64,000 bases of DNA from Lineus longissimus (Eukaryota; Nemertea; Pilidiophora; Heteronemertea; Lineidae), in assembly GCF_910592395.1 (NCBI RefSeq), contig NC_088321.1, positions 13,762,001 to 13,826,000 of the forward strand. Reading direction: 5' to 3'. This document shows, in pieces, positions 34,941 through 45,361 of the stretch. The notes beneath the pieces are model-generated. The model was not told the DNA's origin. It was given only the letters and a program-made list of their open reading frames with translations, and did not search any database. Within the stretch, counting starts at the first letter, position 1; each line of letters opens with the position of its first letter. The position numbers and the translations under genes were made by a program.

Positions 34941-36269
34941 TTTAGGGTTGTAAGGCAGTTTTGGACATGGCGTTTGAATTTCGACAGGCAGGCTTACGGT
35001 CACAAGCCGTTCTCGTGCATTGTTTGTTGCAGTTGGCAATGCATTTTTAGCCATTTGGGAGAATGGGTAACAACGCTTTCCCTTAATCTAGGCACTCCCT
35101 GCCCTTTGCCGATGAAAGATATTTACAAAGGGAACAGCTGAGACAATAATCAATTAGTAGACAATATCCAACCCTTTCTAAAATTACGCAAACATCCCGC
35201 ATGACGTCATAACAGGTCATTTATAGATCTGTTCCAAGTGAATAGGAAATAGAGAGAATTGATGAATGACGGTAGTTGCATTCTGAATAATATGATTTGA
35301 TGTTCTGTGTGTAGCAAAAATTAGTCTATCACATATCAGTAATTATAGGTGTAATAAGAGAGAAGATTGATGAAGGGTCCTATATATTGATTGAGGTGTG
35401 GTGAGGACTAGAGAAGCCACTTCGGGGGCCGTTGTAGAAGTGGAACTGGTCCCCTGGAAAAATGTATGTTCCTAATTGTACGACTGAGTTTGGTATATGG
35501 CTCTGTAGACACCATGACTTTTATTAACCTCAGATATGATATAATCCTTTCTTCCCAAAAATTCAATACTGGGATATTTCAAACTTCTACACCGTAAACC
35601 AGTAGGCATAAACAATTAGTGTGCTACTCCTTTAAGAAATTTAAAGGACACGTTGTCCATTCGTCTGAGGTTAGAACGGATATTGTGTGTACTAGGGCGG
35701 GTCCAATCATACCATGAGTATCCATTTTCTTCTCAAAGAAAAATACTGATTCAATATATTCTCGATCGCATTGATAATACATGTAATATGTTGTAATTTT
35801 ATTGTTTTTCTTTTCTTCTCACCATGCCTGTATCCTACATTGATTTTATAGAGCTGTAACTTGAACTAGACATCAAAACTATGTAATCAAAACAACATTA
35901 GGCATTGTTAGGTGGAGATGTGGTGAATATGAGGTATATTGATACATTCGGAAAGGTTCATCTATAACATATCCCGATGTCTAATTGCTTGTGATATCAA
36001 AAAGGTGATGTTTGCCTTGGGCCATGTAACGATGTGGACTATCGTGGCGTTTTTGGCTGCATCAAAGTATTAGATGGTTTCGATTTGCTTGTTTTCGATT
36101 ATCGCCAGTGCTTTAAAATTAACCTGTAAGAGAAAATATGCGGGTTTTGTAACTCTTCATGAGATCGACAAAGTGTTGAGATTGAGCTTTAATGTAGGCC
36201 TACTACATCATTGAGTTTACTGGCCTTGCAAGTAAACCCTGTGATAAGACAGTTGAATAACAGAAAATT
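34941..36269. other. No recognised feature
   Basis: AT-rich, with no frame above 85 codons and no repeat partner seen. Confidence 0.5.
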
Positions 36270-36320
36270 GGGCCTTGGTGCGAGCGGGCTTCGTTTAAAA
36301 ACAATTGACAGTGTATTGTT
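36270..36320 (-). repeat. Family E dispersed repeat, copy 3 (inverted)
   Basis: GGGCCTTGGTGCGAGCGGGC, GTTTAAAAACAATTGACAG and TGTATTGTT are the family E core in reverse. Confidence 0.65.
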
Positions 36321-36347
36321 ACGCTGAAGAAGGGACGAAAGCAGAGA

Positions 36348-36535
36348 TCAGTAGGAGGCTTTTACCGACTTTTTAACAATTTCACTAACTTTTTCCTGAT
36401 TTATCCGACAAAGGTCCGACATTGTCCGACCTTTTCCTGAAAAGTCGTAGTTTTAAAAAAACTGTGAAAAATACCAGGGCTTCCCAAAATAGGGCAATAA
36501 AGATCAAAGGCCTATTTTCAATGGGATTAATGAGG
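36348..36535 (+). mobile_element. Family C MITE, single-arm copy 2
   Basis: ATCAGTAGGAGGCTTTTACC, CTGATTTATCCGACAAAGGT, AAAAATACCAGGGCTTCCCA, AAAGGCCTATTTTCAATGGG and TTAATGAGG match 8306-8512 from end to end. Confidence 0.75.
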
Positions 36536-37104
36536 TGCGAGACAAACAGTCAGAGTGACCCTTTTGGCGGGACCAACAACCTCCACCTCATACCACCCAA
36601 CCCCTTAACGAAGCACAGCAGTGCTGGTAGTGCTTGCCGCGTGAGAGTTTCGGCACACAAGACCTTGACATGCCCTTGAGCGAGACCATGATACAGTCCC
36701 CCGGCCTTCCCACTGTCCATGACAGTGATCAGACGTCTTGAAATATAACTAGAACTGAGTGCTCCTCCTAAAACAAAGTATGACCAGAGGCAGCATGCGG
36801 ACTTCACAGAGGAGGCTTTTAGGGACATACAGTCCGCCTGACATCACAGGGCAGCGCGATGTCCTCGAGGTTTAGAATAGTTTGTCAGTACTTGGCTGTT
36901 TTAAGTGGGCCACATGTATATGAAATATGCGTACTTATACACAGACAGATATACATGCATCGTGCACAAAGGGAATTTCAGTGCAGATTTCTTAATCAAG
37001 TCAACAAAACACTTTAAAGTTTGTTTGGAAGAACTTATGCTTCAGATTGTTGTTAAAATCAAAACAGTAATAGGGAAAGGCGCTGGTAGGAACCTAGGAC
37101 ATAA
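36536..37104. other. No recognised feature; possible further polymerase relic
   Basis: A 100-codon frame at 36905-37207 overlaps the polymerase relic in another frame. The lower part of this stretch may be the decayed 5' continuation of that gene, but no motif is readable. Confidence 0.4.
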
Positions 37105-37560
37105 TATTTCGGCAATAGTTGGAGCAAAATCACTAAGAATATTGACTTTAACACTAAAAGGAGGATGGACTCTAAGACTGATTTTGAGAAAGATTACTTT
37201 AACTTAATGAATAATGCTTTCTACGGAAAGACTTGTGAGAACATAAGGAACAGGATGGAAATTGAATTGGTATCAGACGGTGAGAGAGCCAAGAGTATCA
37301 TGGCCGATACCAGGTTTTCATCAATTAGCTCAGAGCGACATGCGCCTGGTTTTGCTGTGACGGATCACATGTGCGCGATCCCGCTACGAGAGATTGATGC
37401 CAACTTTCTTGACGCGACAAGAGCCCATGATGAGAAGCAAATGTGCAAGTCATACGCAAACAAAAACATCGTTAAAAAACAAATAAATAACAGCGCTGTT
37501 TGCCGTCCTGAGGCAACTGTTTCTCCGCTACTGTGCAGCCAAGAGTTTTCCTTGTATTGA
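37105..37560 (+). pseudogene. Polinton/Maverick-type DNA polymerase B fragment
   Basis: The plus-strand frame, open from 37105 through the ATG at 37165 to the stop at 37560, contains NIDFNTKRR, then DFEKDYFNLMNNAFYGKT and CENIRNRMEIELVSD. This is the palm-region signature of protein-primed family B polymerases, as found in Polintons/Mavericks and relatives: an aromatic/LMNN block, a GK(T) step and an ENIRNR helix, followed by a stretch ending in an F. Similarity fades after residue ~55 of the 131-codon frame, and the catalytic DTDS-type and exonuclease motifs are absent. A stop at 37102-37104 closes the frame upstream. It is a short, decayed remnant with no companion integrase, ATPase or capsid-like gene visible. 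The exact lineage cannot be fixed from so short a piece. Confidence 0.8.
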
Positions 37561-38286
37561 CTTCTTTTCCATTCGCCGGGTTGCAGATAATAGAAGCTTC
37601 AGGCTTCTGTCAAGGGTAGTTAGCTCGTGTTTTCTTCGTAAGAACGATGTATGATACAGGGGTGTACTATTCAACTGGCGGACGGGTAGTAAGAAGAGTA
37701 ATCATTATATGCATAATATTATGTCCGATATATCCAATGTGATGGTGAAACATTTATAACTATGACGCAGTCAACGAAGAATTTTACTTAAGTTAGGCTG
37801 CATCTACACCTGCCATGACTTCCCGGCGGTGTGCGTCAATCCTTCTTCTTAGGGACTGGAGCTGGTCGGCGGTGGAGGAGGGATACCGACGCACAACGCT
37901 AGTAGATTGGGATGACACCTACCGGTCGATCTCATAACTTACCTATGGCATACAGACCCCTGGAATCAGAACAACGCCAGGAGAAATCAGAGAATATATT
38001 CCATCATGCTTTAATATGTCATACGCCTCTCCATTCCGTTACAGAATTTCGATTTCTGAGGGCAGTGAAGGCGTGCTGTTTTGGTGAGATAGCACCAGAA
38101 CTGGTTTCATACCAAACTCTGACTGTGACTCAGACTACACAATATAAGCCAATACTCCTAACGTACTTGCTCCTTCCTCATTTTCTAAACACCCCGGCCC
38201 CAAGCCTTATAGTCGTCATAGAATTAGATATTAAAAAAACACATATTTTACTAATCATGCTAACCATACCATCTCTCTTTTTCTTC
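37561..38286. other. No recognised feature
   Basis: The 130-codon plus-strand frame at 37912-38304 has no motif and ends in a T-rich tract. Treated as chance. Confidence 0.45.
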
Positions 38287-38473
38287 TTTTCATATCCTGT
38301 TTAACCAACTATTCCTATTAAAGGTAAGTGAAATGATGATCAAAAATGACAGAACTGTTCATGCTATATAAAATATACTGGTATATCTTTTCACATCCTG
38401 TTTAACCAACTCTTCCTATCAAAGGCAAGTGAAATGATGACAAAACAGTTCACGCTATATAAAATATACTGGT
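38287..38473 (+). repeat. 101-bp tandem duplication
   Basis: TTTTCATATCCTGTTTAACC at 38287 and TTTTCACATCCTGTTTAACC at 38388, each followed by AAGTGAAATGATGA and ATATAAAATATACTGGTA. A few indels separate the copies. Confidence 0.85.
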
Positions 38474-38642
38474 AACACAACATTGCACTTCTATTAAGTT
38501 CTTTAAGGGGATTTCGTACGATCAACGACTTCATTAGCCATCTTACATTTTCTCGGGCAGTGAAAATGTTCCTTCGCATTTCCTGTTTAAAAAGTTAGCT
38601 GGATTTGGCCTGATCAACACGCGGAATATGGTTTGATCAATT

Positions 38643-38692
38643 TCTCTGATACCGGCTGAGGTGCGGAAAGGGCATTGGAATGCTCGTACGAA
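38643..38692 (+). repeat. Short dispersed repeat, partner of 23042
   Basis: CTCTGATACCGGCTGAGGTG and GGGCATTGGAATGCTCGTAC match 23042-23096. It stops where B1 sequence begins. Confidence 0.55.
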
Positions 38693-38792
38693 ATTGACGG
38701 TCATGGTCTCTATAAAGAACCAAATGCCATAATCCGTCAGCATATAATAGAGCCGGACACTTTTTCCAGGGGGCATTTTCTGCTTCTGCACC
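38693..38792 (+). mobile_element. Family B1 MITE, right half only
   Basis: ATTGACGGTCATGGTCTCTA, AGAACCAAATGCCATAATCC, GCCGGACACTTTTTCCAGG and TTCTGCACCA are the right half of B1 (compare 59290-59381). The left half is replaced by the 38643-38692 repeat. Confidence 0.7.
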
Positions 38793-39014
38793 AACAACTT
38801 TTTAAAGTGTAAACGCCATTGGTAAGCCTTGTAAGGCGCACCTTTCCTTCAAATGGTTGCAAGCTTGACATTTATATATAGTCGATAAGAAGTCAGACTC
38901 TTTCTCTCCAACCTTTATTGTGTAGGCCTATATTTCTTTGGGCAATGGGACATTTCCCCATCATCATTAATATTTGTTTGTTTGCGATTCTGCCATATCT
39001 TGTATGTAAAACTT

Positions 39015-39560
39015 CTTTGTAAGAAATGACTTATGGCTGTTTGTGTCAGTTCGTTCGATGTCCACAACAATGTAAGATTCTAACAATAAGATCCACCAAA
39101 TCCCAGTAGCTTAGAAGAAGTTCTGTATGCTCAGAAAAAAAGGTTCGCGAATCAAAGTGAAAATGTACCTGTCATTTTGTCACATGTGCTTAGAAAGATA
39201 AAGTGTCTACTGGCTGATAAAGTCAGGAAGTTTGTTATCTCCAACGATGTATAAGGCTAAACAAATACCAGAAAATGCTGGAAAAGTTGAGCATGCCATT
39301 TCTCGTGCCTGGAAGTGAGAGGTAAGAAATGACTTCTGGCTGATAACGTCGTGAAGTTTGCTGTCCCCAACAGTATAACACCTAGCAAATACCAGTCTTA
39401 CTTTGGAACAAGTTGTGCGTACATGTACTTAGAACGAAAGATTGCTGGTCGAATAGGCTCTGCACTTCCATTTTGTCACAAGCTCTCCAAATATAAGGTA
39501 AGAGAATGACTCCTGGCGGACTGTCATGTAGTTTGTTTCCGGAAAATTTCGATCTGCAAA
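39015..39560 (+). repeat. Diverged ~303-bp tandem duplication with internal dimer
   Basis: The word RTAAGAAATGACTTMTGGCTG and relatives place TGGC at 39034, 39211, 39337 and 39514, spacing 177-126-177. So a ~303-bp unit is present about twice and is itself a dimer. Shared blocks include GAAGTTTGYTRTCYCCAAC, CAAATACCAG and ATTTTGTCACA (39174 and 39471). Confidence 0.7.
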
Positions 39561-39563
39561 ATG

Positions 39564-39733
39564 CCGGTGTGCAAGGGATAGTAGTCCTAGGGCTGATAGT
39601 CCGTGTAACAATAGCCCGCATTGCTAAATGTTTTGGTTAGGGTTAGCGGTACAATAGATCATGCTGCTTAATTGATCAAATACAATGCTACCGGACTGTG
39701 ACTCCAGGGGGACTATATCCGCTGTCCCACCGG
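39564..39733. mobile_element. Family B3 MITE with internal insertion
   Basis: Left end CCGGTGTGCAAGGGATAGTA and right end ATATCCGCTGTCCCACCGG are inverted relative to each other and match 45116-45206 in reverse. Here about 75 extra bases (containing GGTTAGGGTTAGCGG) separate GGGCTGAT from GATCAAATACAATGC, which are contiguous in the other copy. Confidence 0.8.
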
Positions 39734-40764
39734 AATATGGACGAAAAAATCTCGCATATCCCGGAAAGTTTGTACAATAGTCTCAACCTCTTCCCGCCGG
39801 CTTCCATTGTACTAACATGACTTGCTCTAGGAAAATGAACAAGTTTGTTGTTTCTATCATAGTCTATCGAGAGTTGGACTCACGGCCTTAGTATTAAGAG
39901 CGGGGGTCCTTTCTCTACTGGTTGATTCCCCAGGGAATCATCTATACGAAATAGTTTCCTGAAATGTCTAGAGTGCTTCCTTGGTAGGGTAGCTGTCCTT
40001 CCGGAATTGGCATAACCATATGAACAAATCACATATGCTACAAAGTACTATAAGCGCTACAAAAGATACTCGATCTTGTCTCGAAGTTGTTACGAAGAAC
40101 TTATTTTTGATCTCTAAGGTAGTGATACCCGTATCAGATATCTCTCAGCCATTTTCGAGGCAAATGCCACACCAAAATGTGTTTAAGGCCACACTGAAAA
40201 CATATCACGCAACTGACACTAGTAATTATAAACCATCTTGTACTTAGTTGTACACACAAGCAATTACGGAAGTTTTCCGCAACAAATATTCGATACACGA
40301 TTACATGCATTTTAATAAGTCGTTCATAGTTCTTCGCAAGACTTGCGAAAACGGCCTAAGCAACAGCTCATGAAAAAACCCGTATCATTCTGCTAAAATC
40401 AGTTGTTCTAAGAGTCATATGCCCATTCGTACCAAATATGCATGCAGGCATGTCTTTTTTATTGGTGATGCATACGTCCTCAGAATGCTTAGACAAACAA
40501 ACGCAACATCGAGGTGTTGTCTTTACCTTAGAACCATATGATACGCCTTATTTACCCTCACGAACAATATATGTTCCAGGGACGAATATAGACATTTCGT
40601 GACATTCTTTATTGATGTTTGTCAGAAATACTCTGAGGATAAATACTCTAATGTTAGTAGTGTTTCAAACCGTTGATATATATATATCTATATAAAAGAT
40701 CAGATGCCTAGTTATCCAGGCGTTAGGAGATAACTTTGCCATTTTTGTTCCTGCTTTTGCGAAA
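39734..40764. other. No recognised feature
   Basis: Only short frames; a palindromic AT run (GATATATATATATC) lies near 40677. No gene seen. Confidence 0.5.
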
Positions 40765-40799
40765 GATGATACTGTGATAGAACTTCCAGTAGTATCATC
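40765..40799. repeat. 9-bp hairpin GATGATACT/AGTATCATC
   Basis: Perfect arms 40765-40773 and 40791-40799, immediately left of the larger palindrome. Confidence 0.6.
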
Positions 40800-40805
40800 T
40801 CGCAT

Positions 40806-40905
40806 CCTGAGAAAATCAGGGACTCATGTGCCCTTCTCCGGCCCTGCACACACCCCTGAGTGTGCAGGGCCGGAGAAGTGAGCTGTAATCCCTGATTTCC
40901 TCAGG
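40806..40905. repeat. GC-rich palindrome with 19-bp perfect core
   Basis: The core arms CTTCTCCGGCCCTGCACAC (40833-40851) and their exact complement (40860-40878) surround an 8-base loop. Outer arms CCTGAGAAAATCAGGGA (40806-40822) and TCCCTGATTTCCTCAGG (40889-40905) pair with one mismatch. The core is far more GC-rich than its surroundings. Could be a compact MITE or a structured RNA locus. No partner seen. Confidence 0.8.
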
Positions 40906-41507
40906 CTGTACGTCTCCTCTGCAGCACACTGGCAAAGGGCAAATCATTTTTTATGAGTGGCTTATTAACTTATTGCATTGAGCGCTGTATAACATGGCAT
41001 TAAAACAAACACCACACTCATCCCGGCCAGGAGTGTGCGAACGCCAATAAACAGTTGATGTGAGAGAACAAAAAATAACGGTATTTAGTTGGGAAGGTTC
41101 TGGGTTACGTAGATACTAGGATCGTTTCTTCAAAGCGTTTAGCATTGCTAAGGAGATACCTCGTGTAGACAAAGAACATCGAGCGACATATATCAATATC
41201 AACTTTGTCCAGGGCCTGGCTCGTGTCGTGCAATGTAGATTGTAGTATCGGGTGGCGTCTCTCGCCTCTTGCTTACACTAAGGAAAACCGTCAAGAGTCA
41301 GGAGAAATGCCCTTGAAATATGATTAACAAGACAAGAAAAAAGTAAGAGATCAGGCCAGGTAAAAGTAAAAAAACTCTTTCCTCGACAACGCCTGCCCGC
41401 CCCAATTCAGGTCGCCCGAAAAAATATTTTGTTTCACATCTATCCTTTTGCCAACACAGCAACTACATTTTAGGTTAGATTTCCCATGTACACCACAATT
41501 TGATCAG
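40906..41507. other. No recognised feature
   Basis: No repeat partner and no supported frame. Confidence 0.5.
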
Positions 41508-41937
41508 TTAAAGGCCTTCGTTCGTTACAACATTTTAAACTTGTAGTTGAATTTGAAAAGTGTATTTACATAGGCCTACTGAATATAGATTTCGACAATG
41601 CCACTATGTAGACAGACATACAACTACTATAAAAAACTGGTTGCAGCAAATTTGTGACCCACCACGTACAGCAAAATGGGTCGCATGTCGCACAGAAGAT
41701 GAGCCTAAAATGACACCAGGACATGATAGAACAAATTGATACACTCACATTTCACAAAAGGCAGACAATAGTGAAATGAGCAACCAGTCCGTCTCAACCT
41801 GTCAAGCTCGAAGCGACATGCGACTCATTTTGCTGTGGTGGGTCGAATATGTCGGCACAGTGATTGCACTATGGCATTGTGTATAACTGCATTTCTATTT
41901 TCCTGGCCCACCAGTGAATATAAACGGTGTCGTTAAA
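41508..41937 (+). mobile_element. Family A MITE, copy 3, interrupted
   Basis: Starts TTAAAGGCCTTCGTTCGTTA. Carries GCCACTATGTAGACAGACAT and, after the insertion at 41656-41844, GCACTATGGCATTGTGTATA and CTGCATTTCTATTTTCCTGG. Ends near AACGGTGTCGTTAA. TTAA is present at both edges. Confidence 0.85.
41656..41844. mobile_element. Nested MITE, GACCCACCAC ends, hAT-like
   Basis: 189 bases inserted in family A copy 3. Left terminal repeat GACCCACCACGTACAGCAAA continues to TCGCATGTCGC. The right one is its inverse, lacking a 4-base GTAC and with one further mismatch (36 and 32 bases). Flanking octamers AAATTTGT (41648-41655) and GAATATGT (41845-41852) agree at 6 of 8 positions, as for an aged 8-bp target duplication of the hAT type. 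No transposase. Confidence 0.85.
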
Positions 41938-42777
41938 TCGTATTTCACATTTAAACATAAGCTAATGTAACCACCTCTCTCTACGCCCCGCCTCCATGGC
42001 GTGATAGGGAGGTGTCAGCAACAAGACAAAATTCATCGTCTTTCTCCTCGCAAATAAAATCCGTTTAAAATCTCCTTTGAAGTTTTCTTTCGGTTCGCCG
42101 TCACTAGAAAGATTCCCCTTTACACGCATCATTAATTAAGCTTATTAGCCTGAAAGAAATCTCTTACTTCAATTAACTGTCAGTAAAAGCCCGTGTGCGA
42201 CTTTTCTCGACAATTTGATTGGAAATTCGTTGAGGTAATGGCTGCTTAAAGTCACGAGTGAGTGTTGTTATGTTACGGGTGTGATTGTTAAAGGAGTTCG
42301 TACCTATTTCATATTTTTAACGCCAAGCACTCAAATAGTCAGCCATAACGCTGTATACATCTGTATACAAATGGTGTATTGGATTTCCCGATCGCTGCAT
42401 GATAATTTGGTGATTTGTGCACTGGGTTTGTCATCATGGAATACTACAGGGTACGCAGTTGTACTGTTTCAATCTTCTCAAATCTGCAAAAATCTGCAAG
42501 TTCTCTGACTCGGGGACGTGTTGACTTGATGACGTTTCGACTGGTATTAAATCCCTGCACTAACCTACCTTCAGCACAAAACCCCAAATCACCCGAACCT
42601 TTGACGCCAAGGATAATTGTTTAACGGACTCGGGATAATTGTTTAACGGAGTCGATGGGTAAATTAATTGCATTTTCATGATCCCATTAACGCGAGTTCT
42701 GTCCCTCATGTCGCATGGCTCGTCTGGATATGACACGACTGCCGATGGACTGCTTGGCCCATTACCTGATACTGACT
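41938..42777. other. No recognised feature
   Basis: GGATAATTGTTTAACGGA occurs twice within 40 bases near 42612-42650, a tiny tandem duplication. No gene seen. Confidence 0.5.
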
Positions 42778-42953
42778 TACAGTATAACCTCTCTATTAAG
42801 GACACCCTCTGGACTGAAAAGTTTTGTCCTGATTAAAGAGGTCAAATTGAATGGAAACAACTAATTTTGGATCAAAATAAGTGTCCTTGATGGAGCGGTA
42901 GTCCTTAAAAAGAGAAGTGTCTGCTAAGGCAGATTCCAATGTACTTAAAAAGT
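42778..42953. mobile_element. MITE with CCTCTCTATTAAGGACACC
   Basis: TACAGTATAACCTCTCTATT at the left and GGCAGATTCCAATGTA at the right form imperfect inverted ends. Inside, GTCCTGATTAAAGAGGTCAA and GTGTCCTTGATGGAG are inverted and direct variants of the end. A shorter relative is at 54314-54425. This AAGGACAC/GTGTCCTT style is widespread in marine invertebrate genomes, to my recollection. Confidence 0.75.
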
Positions 42954-43086
42954 TAAAAAGATATCTATATGGAATATTGAAATATACATGACGTGTATCT
43001 ACCCTTCCCGGTTTAAAACTATCGACCCTTATAAAAGCTTTTTAAGTGGTGGTGGTGGGAGGGGGGAGCTGATATGAAGAAACTAT

Positions 43087-43283
43087 ACCGTAAATGGCTA
43101 AATTTTCTCGGACCTTTATTTTTGCGGATTTCGAGAATAATCTAGAATTGCGAAAAAATTGGAGAAAAACGTTTTTTGATAGGAAAAACCGGAGAATTTC
43201 GTATTCCACAAAAATAAAGTGTAAAGTGATTTTTAGAAATGTTCGCAAATGGCAAACGACGCGAAAATTTTGCGCTTTACCGT
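43087..43283. mobile_element. MITE with ACCGTAAATGGCTAAATTTTC ends
   Basis: Left ACCGTAAATGGCTAAATTTT and right AAAATTTTGCGCTTTACCGT are imperfect inverted repeats. The interior is rich in GCGAAAA, TTCGAG and AAAAATT words typical of this fold-back style. Overlapping frames (72 and 99 codons) come from the element. Confidence 0.7.
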
Positions 43284-43951
43284 CAACCAAATCACGTTCG
43301 GTCTCTTGCTGAGAATTTTCGCCTTGAATATGATTAACCATGGATGAAAAAATGGAAAATTCGCGCTCGATCTAATCCGAACGTTTAATCTGCCTTAGCA
43401 AACCACAGGGGCATGACGATCAAAACGCAAGGCCAACTGACAACACTCATCAAATAAGCGATGATCGAGTTTTGTCAAAGGGCTGGCGTTTGATCTTCAC
43501 GTGCCCATGTCAAGGCATGATCAACCAATTCCCTGCCGAATTTTGGCAAAGATGCAAAAGAAATTAACCTCGAGACCAGGAATAGAAATTGATTTCTGCT
43601 CGGAAGTCAAACATTTGAGGCAGATAGAAATCCACCTCACGTCTTCGTTGCTCTTACTGCTAGTTTAAAGAAAATCTATTTGGACATCTGGGCGGTTCGG
43701 CTCATTGCTAGTTGGCTTGGACGAAAACGGAGGATGAGTCATCGACAGAGGCTAAAACGAGACGCTTTTGATTGCACTCTTCCAGGTCGAAATTCCAGAT
43801 CAAATTCTCACAAGTTCTAATAGTTAAGATCTTCAAGTTTATGTTCATTCGTTATAATATTAATATTCTTAGTTATGGCATTAGCTAATCTTATAAAGAT
43901 CGTATGTGTACTACTTGTATACATAAACGAAACTAAATAAAATGTTATTAC
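43284..43951. other. No recognised feature
   Basis: No repeat partner and no frame of note apart from the end of the long minus-strand frame that stops at 43817. Confidence 0.45.
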
Positions 43952-44208
43952 CACGAATATATCATTGTCAACAATTTTTTTCACCACAAGTTTTGGTGCT
44001 GGCACTGCATATCCTTCAGTTAAGCCCAACTTAATAACATACATGCGAAGGAATGTATGTAAAGTTGACGATGCCTGAAATAAAGGAAGTGTTGACGTCA
44101 TCTCTGACACATCCTTAGCCTCATAGTGTTGTACTCCCATCAAACGTAGCCGGGGTATGTCTTGATGAGATGCAAAAACCTTGGCAGTCAAGATTTCCTT
44201 GAAATCGC
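43952..44208 (-). other. Possible exon inside a 175-codon minus-strand frame
   Basis: The longest open frame of the window (44344-43817, minus) encloses a stretch bounded by a strong acceptor, GTGTGTTCTTTTTTAG|GC at 44209/44208, and a fair donor, TTCGTG|GTAATA at 43952/43951. The enclosed ~85 residues read like protein (FKEILTAKVFASHQDIPRLR, YEAKDVSEM, KLGLTEGYAVPAPKLVV). What follows the donor is hydrophobic and I/N-rich like spacer. Entry is phase 1, exit phase 0. The preceding candidate exon at 61692-61929 ends in phase 1, so the two could join, across a very long intron. No domain recognised. Frames of this length are unlikely but not impossible by chance here. Confidence 0.35.
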
Positions 44209-44344
44209 CTAAAAAAGAACACACTCCTAAATATCTACGACAACAAAACCTGCATACGTCACATCGTAACATTCCTAAGACTGGCAACGTCAGTGAAATA
44301 ATAGTATGGGGACCATGCAAATAACTCCAAGTAGAGTGGGGCAA

Positions 44345-45115
44345 AGATTCTCAAGATGTAGACTTCCCCGGAAATTAGTAGCACTGTCGACACCATCAAA
44401 GACATCATAAGGTGGAGGAGAAGATTTTTTTCTGCAAAGATGCTGATCTTAATAATGTTTTTGTGCTAAAGATGTCGAAGGTTGTACCCGGAAATTAAGA
44501 TCTAGTTTTACGTCATCATCATGATTATCATGCAAACCTGTTAAAATTCCATTACGCTACGGATATTATTAAGAAGGATCAAAAGTTTTGTCGATTTCCA
44601 CCAATTTGTCTGTTAATTTTTTTTTAATAAATTTTCCTGTAAGTAAAAGCCGTTAATTGAATTTGTCTTGAACTTTATGCGTATAATTGAATAAAATGTG
44701 CGTGGGTGAAAGATGGATGGGTGACTCTGTGAACGAAGGCTTAATGAAGCTTTTTATAGTGTTTTTATATCGTTCTGACCAAAGGTATTAGTTGAACTCA
44801 AGAATATGTGACCAGATCACATTGACCAAGAGATAGTCGTATGACACTAGGCTAGATTATCTTTATGCTAGGCCTAACCAATGGTCTTTTACAGTGTCAA
44901 CTATGACACCGGTTGCCCAAGGCAGTGTAACATTACTATTTGTGATCACACTATTACGGAGACAAGAGTCAGCCAAGTATTTTTGACCAGATCTACCTGA
45001 AAAAACACTATACTAATTCATGATTGTATTTTATTTACGTTCTTCACGAAAGCATAAAGTTTAACGGAAAATGTATTCTGTCTCCTAACATGTATCGCAC
45101 TCGTCGAGATATGCG
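44345..45115. other. No recognised feature
   Basis: No repeat partner or frame of note. Confidence 0.5.
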
Positions 45116-45206
45116 CCGGTGTGACAGCGGATATAGTCCCCCTGGAGTCATAGTCCGGTAGCATTGTATTTGATCAGCCCTAGGACTACTATCCCTTGCA
45201 CACCGG
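45116..45206. mobile_element. Family B3 MITE, intact compact copy
   Basis: CCGGTGTGACAGCGGATATA at 45116 and TACTATCCCTTGCACACCGG ending 45206 are inverted ends (~24 bp, few mismatches). The 91-base element includes GGAGTCATAGTCCGGTAGCA. It is the uninterrupted partner of 39564-39733. Confidence 0.85.
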
Positions 45207-45361
45207 TACGAATGGAATGTCTCCAATATGGATCGTGCTAATGTGGGTGTTGTGAGTTGTGACTAATCTGATCTGTAATCTTTCTGAGCAATGCACCACA
45301 AATAAGTTATGTTTGCTTGTTTGTGATCATCAGAAACTATTTTAAAACTGATGAAAGGGTC

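Noticed and set aside
39650-39670. Telomere-like GGTTAGGGTTAG words
   Set aside because: Only two units, inside a MITE; not an interstitial telomere array.
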